From contig JAIPHQ010000002.1 in NCBI GenBank assembly GCA_021735115.1, positions 1 through 20,121 on the forward strand: a stretch of 20,121 nucleotides of DNA. Direction: 5' to 3'. The notes under the pieces are model-generated. The model was not told the origin of the DNA. It worked only from the letters and a program-made list of their open reading frames with translations, and did not search any database. Both the position numbers and the translations under genes were made by a program. Below, one piece after another: positions 7,496-14,142 of this stretch (position 1 is the first letter of the stretch; each line of letters starts with the position of its first letter). This DNA is from Candidatus Omnitrophota bacterium (lineage in GTDB: Bacteria; Omnitrophota; Koll11; Duberdicusellales; 4484-171).

Positions 7496-8044
7496 CTAGA
7501 CAACAGCCTTTATCTTTTGGTAGATCTCCTCTGGCTCAGGCATCCTACCTATCCCTTCAGCCCCGCAAGCAAGTTCCCCTTCTTTTGGTTTAAGAATTGT
7601 ATAATTTTTTATCTTATTCAGGCGAGATAAATTTTCTTTAATAATCGGATTGTTCCACATTTTTTCATTCATCGCAGGCACCAATAAAACCGGATTGTTT
7701 GGGTCAAATGCACAAATTACAGCAGTTAATAAATTATCGCAAATGCCAGAAGCAATCTTTGAAAGAGTATTTGCTGATAAAGGAGCTACTATTGCTAAGT
7801 CAGCCCAATCTGATAATTTTATATGCGGAGTATTTTCTCTATGATAAGAAAACATCTCCAAATAAACCGGATTCTTTGTCAATTCTTTAAATACAAGGGG
7901 TCGAATAAACTCAGTTGCGGCAGGAGTCATCATTACTTTTACCGAATAACCATTCTTTACTAAAGTTCGTACAAATTGACAAACCTTATAAGCCGCTATC
8001 CCCCCGCAAACTCCAACTAAAATATTTTTCCCTTTCTTTTCCAT
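7496..8044 (-). CDS. coaC: Phosphopantothenoylcysteine decarboxylase (stand-alone CoaC)
   Basis: This is an FMN-dependent enzyme that decarboxylates 4'-phosphopantothenoylcysteine to 4'-phosphopantetheine in coenzyme A synthesis. The 182 residues cover only the flavoprotein half of the usual CoaBC. Motifs are complete: VGVCGGIAAYK near the N-terminus, the catalytic His74 in HIKLSDWAD, PLSANT (88-93), PAMNEKMW (123-130) and the substrate clamp with the active-site Cys160 in LACGAEGIGRM. I chose the ATG at 8044. A GTG two codons upstream (8050) is possible but has no better ribosome site. Its partner coaB lies upstream, separated by a transposase unit. Confidence 0.92.
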   Translation of the reverse strand: MEKKGKNILVGVCGGIAAYKVCQFVRTLVKNGYSVKVMMTPAATEFIRPLVFKELTKNPVYLEMFSYHRENTPHIKLSDWADLAIVAPLSANTLSKIASGICDNLLTAVICAFDPNNPVLLVPAMNEKMWNNPIIKENLSRLNKIKNYTILKPKEGELACGAEGIGRMPEPEEIYQKIKAVV

Positions 8045-8085
8045 AATCACTTATTCTAATACTTACTCCCCCATCTGTAAACCCC

Positions 8086-8122
8086 AACCTTACTGTGCAC
8101 ACCGGGTGTGCACAGTAAGGTT
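8086..8122. repeat. Perfect palindrome (REP-like), downstream copy
   Basis: Two perfect 18-nt arms (left arm AACCTTACTGTGCACACC, right arm its exact reverse complement) are separated by one G, 37 nt in all. As DNA it could extrude a cruciform. As RNA it would form a very stable hairpin on either strand. No T-run follows, so it is not a typical terminator. Confidence 0.93.
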
Positions 8123-8124
8123 CT

Positions 8125-8787
8125 CTATTCTATCCATAACTTTTTGATATCAGCTAACTCTTTTTGATAATTAATTTGAGAATTTACAAAATCCTGATAC
8201 TCTCTTGACTTAATATCTAAAAAATCTAAATAATTACATATCTTATCTTTATCGTCTTCTACCCCACTTAAAAATTCATTATAAGATGAAAATTGCCAAT
8301 CCTCCGGTTTATCGACTAAATAAGCTGTTGCAGGATTTAAATGAACATAACGGGTTAAATGAAGAAGTTGCTCATCAGTTTCAACAAGAACATTTTCAAA
8401 CCGAGATTGCCACAAGGGCCCTTTTCTCTTAGTTTTAACATTAAAATATTTCGCATAACTATCAAGAATCTTTCTCATAAAAGTTGAAATAGACTCGCAG
8501 TTTATATTTTTTAAAACTAAATGAACATGAGTGGGCATAATGCAATAACTAATTATATCTACTAATTTCTCCTTTTTTGTAGAATATATTTTATAAGCTT
8601 TTTGTTTGTCTTTTATTTCCAGAAAACGAGAAAATCTCCAAGGTAAGTTTGCTAAATTATAATATTTTAGTAGATCTTTCATTCTTTGGTACTCTGAACT
8701 ATTTCGAAATATCGTAAAGCCAGCGATACTTTTCGAAAATATATGATAAATTTTTTCTGTCTCTAAAGATACTTTTCTCTGTGCCAT
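8125..8787 (-). CDS. REP-associated tyrosine transposase (RAYT, Y1_Tnp/IS200-like)
   Basis: This is a single-strand HUH transposase of the RAYT group, a domesticated relative of IS200/IS605 TnpA. From the ATG at 8787 it is 220 residues; a TTG at 8811 would add eight. The metal-binding HUH motif is HVH (87-89, in MPTHVHLVL). Candidate nucleophile tyrosines are Y111 and Y114 (SYAKYFN). RAYT-typical GPLWQSRF (123-130), YVHLNP (147-152) and DWQFSSYNEFL (163 onward) are all intact. The gene appears complete, without frameshift. Such proteins recognise and process palindromic REP elements, and both flanks carry matching palindromes. It has no accessory TnpB or other cargo gene. It has the same strand as the surrounding operon and would be co-transcribed with coaB and coaC. 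Confidence 0.92.
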   Translation of the reverse strand: MAQRKVSLETEKIYHIFSKSIAGFTIFRNSSEYQRMKDLLKYYNLANLPWRFSRFLEIKDKQKAYKIYSTKKEKLVDIISYCIMPTHVHLVLKNINCESISTFMRKILDSYAKYFNVKTKRKGPLWQSRFENVLVETDEQLLHLTRYVHLNPATAYLVDKPEDWQFSSYNEFLSGVEDDKDKICNYLDFLDIKSREYQDFVNSQINYQKELADIKKLWIE

Positions 8788-8815
8788 AATCAATTGGTTA
8801 CTTACCTTCAATACC

Positions 8816-8847
8816 TACTGTGCACACCGGGTGTGCACAGTAAGGTT
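8816..8847. repeat. Palindrome (REP-like), upstream copy
   Basis: This is a second copy of the 32-nt core found at 8091-8122, identical base for base. It has 13-nt perfect arms around a central G at 8829. The outer part is interrupted on one side by a missing base (CCTACTG here versus CCTTACTG in the other copy). Its last two bases form part of the coaB stop codon. Confidence 0.92.
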
Positions 8848-9466
8848 AAATTGTTGAACTAGTTATATTATGAATTTTATTGGCTAAATCATCTTTGGAA
8901 GTAATATCTACTAAATTTTTTTGCCGATCAATTAAAACTGCCTTGTATCCTTTTTTTAATTCTTCCAACGCATTAGCTACCACATAATCTGAACTATTTT
9001 CTTTTAAACTTTGATAAGCTTTATCAATTATTCCTCTTTTTTTTGCCTCAAGCTTAAATTGAATTAATATAGAATCTTTAGCCAGCTTTCGGATAATTTT
9101 GATTATCTTTGGAGCAGGACTTAAGGAAATATTAATATTTTTTTCTCCTGAAGGAATCTTTCCTTTTTTTTCTATCCTCGGTAGGTAATCACTTACAGCT
9201 GCCGTATGAACTATAGCATCAAAATTATTGCTTTTTAAGAGATCTGTTATTTTCTTTTTAAACTCAGCAAAATAATGAAAATAAAGACTGTTTATACTGG
9301 TAACTTTACCCACTGAATAAGGATTTATAACCAAAGTGACTTTATGGCCTTTATCTGATAATTTATTAGCTAAATATAGACCCGTTTTACCGGTAAAACG
9401 ATTAGTTAAAACCCTTACCTTATCCACTTTTGCCCAAGTAGAGCCAGCTGTAATTAATAGTTTCAT
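8846..9466 (-). CDS. coaB: Phosphopantothenate-cysteine ligase (stand-alone CoaB)
   Basis: This joins 4'-phosphopantothenate and cysteine, the step before CoaC. The 206 residues match the CoaB fold only. LLITAGST at 3-10 is the nucleotide-binding start, followed by VDKVRVLTNRFTGKTGLYLA (the family's D-VR-x-x-x-N-x-x-x-G segment). HTAAVSDYLP is at 87-96, KIPS at 103-106, a PKII element at 119-122 and FKLE at 137-140. The KIPS and FKLE variants, in place of KIKK and FA.E of E. coli-type CoaBC, resemble the monofunctional CoaB of streptococci as I remember it. The active site otherwise looks intact. It starts 4 nt after the ttcA-like gene and ends inside the RAYT repeat. Confidence 0.87.
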   Translation of the reverse strand: MKLLITAGSTWAKVDKVRVLTNRFTGKTGLYLANKLSDKGHKVTLVINPYSVGKVTSINSLYFHYFAEFKKKITDLLKSNNFDAIVHTAAVSDYLPRIEKKGKIPSGEKNINISLSPAPKIIKIIRKLAKDSILIQFKLEAKKRGIIDKAYQSLKENSSDYVVANALEELKKGYKAVLIDRQKNLVDITSKDDLANKIHNITSSTI

Positions 9467-9470
9467 AATT

Positions 9471-10217
9471 TTAAACTAAATAATCCTTTCTTATTTTTCC
9501 TAATGAACGAAAAATATTCTTTTTTACTTGTGGGCAATTTTTCTCCAATTCTTTAATTATTTTTTTCACCTTTTGGCGGCGTGTATTTTCTCCATAAGGA
9601 CAATTATGGCCTGTAAAGGGGAGCAAAAGAAGTTGGGCAAACTCGAAAATATCCTTCTTTTTTAAATAAGCTAAAGGCCTGATTAATTTTATTCGCCCGG
9701 AAAACATATCTAAAGCCGGCGGTGCAGAGCTAATTTGAGCAAAAAAGAAAATATTCATCAAAATTGTTTCTGTTATATCATCTAAATTATGGCCTAAAGC
9801 AATTCTATTACAGCCAAGAGCTTTAGCTGTCTCAAATAATATTTTCCGCCTCGACCAAGAACACCAAAAACAATTTCGGTCTTTTTCTTCAATTTCTAAA
9901 CTCTTAATTATATAATCAACACCATTATCTTTAAAGTATTTTATTAAGACATTTTTATCTGTTTTAATAAAGTTTGTATCGACAAAACAAGCGATAATCT
10001 TAAAGTCAAAAAGAACCCTTCTTTTTCTCATCAAAAAAAGCTTAAGTAAAGCCAGGCTATCTGCTCCACCCGAGACAGCAACCAAAACTTTATCCCCTTG
10101 AGACAGCATTTTATAATTATAGATAGCTTTGCCCATCTGTTTATAGACATTTCTAATTTTACCTCTTAATTTAATTTTCTCTCTTTTTTTTGTACTAAGT
10201 AAGCTAGTTGATTCCAT
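9471..10217 (-). CDS. ttcA: TtcA-like tRNA 2-thiocytidine synthetase (PP-loop ATPase)
   Basis: This is an adenylating enzyme of the TtcA/TilS superfamily. It has a PP-loop SGGADS at residues 49-54 and LGHNLDDITETILMN at about 141-155. Three cysteines are placed as in TtcA: Cys116 and Cys119 (CFWCSWSRR) and Cys206 (HNCPYG), which in E. coli TtcA hold a [4Fe-4S] cluster needed to thiolate C32 of tRNAs. At 248 residues it is shorter than E. coli TtcA (311). Other group members (TtuA-like, or archaeal-type thiolases) share the layout, so the exact tRNA target is not certain. The ATG directly follows the pyruvate kinase TAA with no spacer, and the gene ends 4 nt before coaB. Confidence 0.82.
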   Translation of the reverse strand: MESTSLLSTKKREKIKLRGKIRNVYKQMGKAIYNYKMLSQGDKVLVAVSGGADSLALLKLFLMRKRRVLFDFKIIACFVDTNFIKTDKNVLIKYFKDNGVDYIIKSLEIEEKDRNCFWCSWSRRKILFETAKALGCNRIALGHNLDDITETILMNIFFFAQISSAPPALDMFSGRIKLIRPLAYLKKKDIFEFAQLLLLPFTGHNCPYGENTRRQKVKKIIKELEKNCPQVKKNIFRSLGKIRKDYLV

Positions 10218-11264
10218 TTAGAATAAATCCCCTTTTTTTTCTTTAGTTGTATATTCTATAATTTTTCTAGCTATCTTTATAACCTCAGCCGGATAAGCAC
10301 CTATTGCAGTTTCTCCGGAAAAAAGTAAAAAATCTGCTCCATCTAAGATGGCATTAGCTACATCTGATACTTCAGCTCTGGTAGGAATAAAATTTTTAGT
10401 CATAGTCTCAAGCATCTGGGTTGCAACCACCGAAGGCCTTCGGGCTTTTTTTGTTTTTTCTAATATTTTTTTCTGAAGATACGGCACTTTATAAATAGGG
10501 AGGCAAATCCCTAAATCACCTCGAGCTACAATTATTCCATCAGCTTCCTCAATTAATTGATCAATATGCTTTAGGCCTTGAAGACTTTCTATCTTAGCAA
10601 ATATTTTGGGTATTTTCCCAACTGCCAAGGCAGGAGTTCTTTGTTTTTTTAAAAAATCTCTTAAAGTTAAAATATCTTTTTTATTCCTTACAAATGATTG
10701 TGCAATATAATCAATCGGATATTTAAGGGTAGAAATTAAATCTTTTTTGTCTTTATCGGTTAAGGGTTCAAAGTCAAGTTTAGCCCCAACTATATTTATA
10801 CCTTTTCTTTCTTGGAGCTCTCCGCCTCTTACAACTTTAGTTTTGATCTTTTTTTTATTGATAGCTTCTATTTTAAGTATAATTTTACCGTCATCTATAT
10901 AAATAACATTTTCTTTTTTTATCTTCTTTAGCGAACCTTGATAATCAAAAGGAATAACCTTTTGATTTCCTACAATATTTTTTTGACTAAGGTAAAGTAT
11001 TGAATTGTTCTTTAGAATTATTCTTTTTGATTCTAGCTTTCCTACCCTTACTCGATACCCCTCTAAATCCTGCATAATTTTTATCTTTTTTTTGCTTTTT
11101 TTATTAATTTGATTGATTAACTTTATCTTTTTTAGATGGCCAGCTCGAGACCCATGAGAAAAATTAAGCCTTACAACATCTAGACCTTCTTTAGCCATCT
11201 TAGTTATAGTTTTTTTGTCCTGGCTAGCAGGACCTAGAGTTGCAATAATTTTTGTTCTTTTCAT
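10218..11264 (-). CDS. pyk: Pyruvate kinase lacking the C-terminal regulatory domain
   Basis: This makes ATP and pyruvate from phosphoenolpyruvate in glycolysis. The 348 residues contain the full TIM-barrel A domain and the inserted B domain (about 67-155). Catalytic elements are present: RLNFSHG (Arg32, Asn34, Ser36), Asp66, the essential Lys224 with Glu226 in FAKIES, IVARGDLG (Asp250), and ATQMLETM (Thr282). PTRAEVSDVANAILDGAD and SGETAIGAYP also match the family. The protein ends right after the barrel, so the allosteric C-domain (about 120-130 residues in the usual 470) is absent. The next gene starts on the base after the stop, leaving no remnant of it. The segment DLEGYRVRVG replaces the usual DTKGPEIRTG. 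The gene begins 16 nt after addB. Confidence 0.9.
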   Translation of the reverse strand: MKRTKIIATLGPASQDKKTITKMAKEGLDVVRLNFSHGSRAGHLKKIKLINQINKKSKKKIKIMQDLEGYRVRVGKLESKRIILKNNSILYLSQKNIVGNQKVIPFDYQGSLKKIKKENVIYIDDGKIILKIEAINKKKIKTKVVRGGELQERKGINIVGAKLDFEPLTDKDKKDLISTLKYPIDYIAQSFVRNKKDILTLRDFLKKQRTPALAVGKIPKIFAKIESLQGLKHIDQLIEEADGIIVARGDLGICLPIYKVPYLQKKILEKTKKARRPSVVATQMLETMTKNFIPTRAEVSDVANAILDGADFLLFSGETAIGAYPAEVIKIARKIIEYTTKEKKGDLF

Positions 11265-11280
11265 AAGTTTAATTTAATCG

Positions 11281-14142
11281 CTAACTGCATAAGTTATAAA
11301 ATGGACAATATTGACACCTTCGTGAATCTTTATCCGGACTAAAAGGAACCTCCGGATTAAATAGTTCATCTAATATAAAACTAAGGGCTTCTAGGCAGGT
11401 GTCAACAACTTTTTCTCTTTTTAACCAATCAACCGAAGAAATAAAAGGAGTTATTTGGGCTGTACGTAAATTATAAACATAAGCATTCACTTTTCTTTCC
11501 TTAAATCTCTTTTGGACAAAATAGTAATAAAGCGGTAATTGAAAAGATTTTATCTTTGTCCTTATCTCTTGCCGGCAATAGCTCATCTTTTCTAAACTAG
11601 ATAATTTAGCAGGAACAACATCACTGCCGCCGGTTTTATAATCAATCACCAACAGATTATCACCCCTAGATAAATCAATCCTATCTACAATATACTTAAA
11701 ATTCAATAGAGTTCCGTTAATTTCTAACTTATCCGAATACTCCTTTTCTAAAGCTTCAATCTTTTCAATATTTGAAGCTCTTTGGCTTTCCTGATCAAAA
11801 AATTTATCTAGGCGAGCTTTAATAATTTCTTTAAGTAAAAACGAGTCAGATTGCATCCTGGGAACTATTTCTTTATCATATTTCTGATTAAAAACTTTTT
11901 TAAAATAGTTGTTAAATTGAGAGTCAAATACCGGTTTTTTTCCTAAAAACCTATTATAAACCTCATAAAGAAATTCATGGATAAAGGTTCCAATTTGTGA
12001 ATCCTCTATCCCTTTTAATAGATCTTTTTTTTCAGTTAAACCTAATACATATTTATAGTAAAACTGCAAAGGACATTCTAGATAAGTATTAATTCTTGAT
12101 ACTGAATAAGTAGAATTTTTTAGAAATTCTATAATTTTAGGACTTTTTTTAATTAATTGACCCGACTTTGGGAAAGATAAAGAAAATGAAAGTTGAGGCA
12201 CTGAATCTAGATTAATCTCATTCTCTTTTTTTTGTTTCTGCCAAATTATATTTTCAATAAACCTGCTTTTCTCTAAAGCTTGATTTTTAGCCCAGATCAA
12301 AGACACATCTTCAGCAGATTCAACCAAGCGCATAAAATGATATCTTTGAATTTCCTCTTCCTTTGATAGAGCCGGCAGGCCTAAACTCATCATTACTTCT
12401 GCGGGAATAAGCGGTTCGGTAACTTTTAATTTAGGCAAAATGCCTTCATTAGCATCTAAAACTATAACATTTTTAAATTGTAGGGCTCTTGTTTCAAATA
12501 AACCTAAAATTTGAGTGCCGGATAACGGCAAACCTTTAAAAGAAATTCGAGTTGATTCAACCCTTTGTTGAAAGATATCCCAAATCTGGTCAATGGAAAA
12601 AGCTTTGTTTGAAAAAGATAAAGAACTAAAATTCTCTTGGATTTTATAGATTGCATCTAGACTTTTTAGCTCAAGAGGAAATTTTAAAAGTAACTGGTGA
12701 TTCGATAAACAATCAAGCACTAATTTAATCTGTTGAGAGAATTTTTCAAAACTATCAATTTTTTCCCAGCCGCGAAAAAATAAATCATGAATTTGGTTAA
12801 TTATTTTACGATAATCAGATAAGCTTAAATTATAGCCAACCGATTTAAGTGTTTTCTGAGATTCTTTATAAATATTTTGATCATTTTCTATCGATTTAAG
12901 TAAAACAAAAATAGTTCCTCCTACTGAGGAATTAAAAACTCCAGTCAAGGCTTCTTCTATCTTATGAGCCAAAATTCGAGTCAACAAAGGATCTTTTACT
13001 ATTAATATATTTTTTATCAAGGGATGTTTTAATACTTTTAGATAGTCCCTAGAATAATATTCTTGATTTTTTCGGCTTTTATGAGCATCAAATAGATAGT
13101 TAAAAAGAGCCGCTAAAGAAGTTTTTAACAAAGGATAACCTAATGATATATTAAAATTTTTAAGTTGAGAGCTTGCTTCTGAAAGCAAGGGAATCAAGGT
13201 TTCCGGATTAGGAAGTAAAATCAAGGTTTTGTCTTTTTCTTTTATGCCTTTTAATATTTCTTTAACCAGGCAAGCTTGAGACTGGGTATCAAACCCTTGG
13301 TAAAATTTTATATTAGAATAATCAGCTTTTCTCTCAGGAGGTCTTATAGGTTGATTTAATAATTTAGAGTTTTTAGCTAAGATAGGCCATCTTTCTGCTG
13401 AACCTTGAAAAATACAGTTACCTTTTCCAATTTTAAAAAAATGGTTTACTACTTTACTTTCTGTTTTATAAAGATAAAAAAGATCACAAAAAAATATTTT
13501 ATCAAACTCAGTTAAGCTTTTTTTGTCAATTTTGCCTGCTGCATCTAAATAAATTAGACCTCGTGAATATAGTTTATTTTTTCGTAAAAAATTATGATAA
13601 TCTTCTCGAATTGAAACAATGTTTTTTAAAAGATTATTGATCCCCTCAGGTATCTCATAACCAATTGCTGCACTTTTTTGAACATCTAACAAGGAAGCCC
13701 CATCCACATCCTCTAGGTCAAGCTGGTCGATAAAAGCTGCTATTTCTTTTGCCCAGCTTAAAAATTGAGAAAAGTTTGCTTGTTTTTTACCTAAAAAACC
13801 TAGTTTATTTTTAGAAATATTATAGATAAGATAATAAAGTTCTAATTCGGAAATTTTAGGAGTAGCTTGATTTTTAGATACTATATAATGCATAAACTGA
13901 TCCATAGAGAATATAGCCGGTGGTAGGAAACTCTTTTTAATTTTTTTTGAAAGTTTATCTTTCAAGAACAGCCCCGGCCTTTTTCCCCCAAAAATACAAG
14001 CTACTTTTTCTAATGATTTATTCTTTTTATAAAAATCATCATATAAAAGATTAGCAAGTTTCTCAATTGGGTCACAGCCAAAATTACAACTAATTATTTT
14101 TGGTTTTTCCATTTTAAAACAAATATTCTTTTTGACACTCAT
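11281..14142 (-). CDS. addB: AddB/RexB-like nuclease subunit (inactivated helicase, Fe-S PD-(D/E)xK nuclease)
   Basis: This is the partner of AddA in the double-strand break resection complex. The 953 residues have a degenerate UvrD-like helicase region; the N-terminal loop FGGKRPGLFLKD stands where AddB proteins keep a Walker-like sequence, and VIVLDANEGILPKL (about 555-570) is a motif seen in AddB and RecC-like proteins. The C-terminal nuclease has IGTFIHEFLYEVY, VIDYKTG (about residue 832) and QLPLYYYF. Four cysteines bracket the nuclease: one in LECPLQFYYKYVLGL (about 689), then Cys943, Cys946 and Cys952, the [4Fe-4S] pattern that separates AddB from other PD-(D/E)xK proteins. The ATG at 14142 overlaps addA by 29 nt. 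An ATG at 14112, one base after the addA stop, is an equally plausible start. Confidence 0.88.
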   Translation of the reverse strand: MSVKKNICFKMEKPKIISCNFGCDPIEKLANLLYDDFYKKNKSLEKVACIFGGKRPGLFLKDKLSKKIKKSFLPPAIFSMDQFMHYIVSKNQATPKISELELYYLIYNISKNKLGFLGKKQANFSQFLSWAKEIAAFIDQLDLEDVDGASLLDVQKSAAIGYEIPEGINNLLKNIVSIREDYHNFLRKNKLYSRGLIYLDAAGKIDKKSLTEFDKIFFCDLFYLYKTESKVVNHFFKIGKGNCIFQGSAERWPILAKNSKLLNQPIRPPERKADYSNIKFYQGFDTQSQACLVKEILKGIKEKDKTLILLPNPETLIPLLSEASSQLKNFNISLGYPLLKTSLAALFNYLFDAHKSRKNQEYYSRDYLKVLKHPLIKNILIVKDPLLTRILAHKIEEALTGVFNSSVGGTIFVLLKSIENDQNIYKESQKTLKSVGYNLSLSDYRKIINQIHDLFFRGWEKIDSFEKFSQQIKLVLDCLSNHQLLLKFPLELKSLDAIYKIQENFSSLSFSNKAFSIDQIWDIFQQRVESTRISFKGLPLSGTQILGLFETRALQFKNVIVLDANEGILPKLKVTEPLIPAEVMMSLGLPALSKEEEIQRYHFMRLVESAEDVSLIWAKNQALEKSRFIENIIWQKQKKENEINLDSVPQLSFSLSFPKSGQLIKKSPKIIEFLKNSTYSVSRINTYLECPLQFYYKYVLGLTEKKDLLKGIEDSQIGTFIHEFLYEVYNRFLGKKPVFDSQFNNYFKKVFNQKYDKEIVPRMQSDSFLLKEIIKARLDKFFDQESQRASNIEKIEALEKEYSDKLEINGTLLNFKYIVDRIDLSRGDNLLVIDYKTGGSDVVPAKLSSLEKMSYCRQEIRTKIKSFQLPLYYYFVQKRFKERKVNAYVYNLRTAQITPFISSVDWLKREKVVDTCLEALSFILDELFNPEVPFSPDKDSRRCQYCPFYNLCS

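Larger units (their letters stand above)
8086..8847. mobile_element. RAYT (REP-associated tyrosine transposase) unit bounded by palindromes
   Basis: A single IS200-like transposase gene is bounded by two copies of the same palindromic sequence. One lies 2 nt past its stop and the other about 28 nt before its start. The identical core is 32 nt (8091-8122 and 8816-8847). This is the layout of a RAYT with flanking REP-type repeats. The unit sits between coaB and coaC, its upper edge overlapping the coaB stop codon by 2 nt. No target-site duplication is obvious beyond the repeats, as expected for this family. Confidence 0.75.

Noticed and set aside
7496..9466. A fused coaBC gene broken by the transposase insertion
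   Set aside because: In fused proteins CoaC is N-terminal and CoaB C-terminal. Here CoaB comes first, and both genes have complete domains with their own starts and stops, so the insertion lies between two pre-existing genes.
10430..10460. CCGAAGGCCTTCGG followed by a T-run, resembling an intrinsic terminator on the plus strand
   Set aside because: It lies inside the conserved pyruvate kinase segment encoding RRPSVVATQM on the minus strand. There is no plus-strand gene for it to terminate, so it is most likely a codon-driven coincidence.
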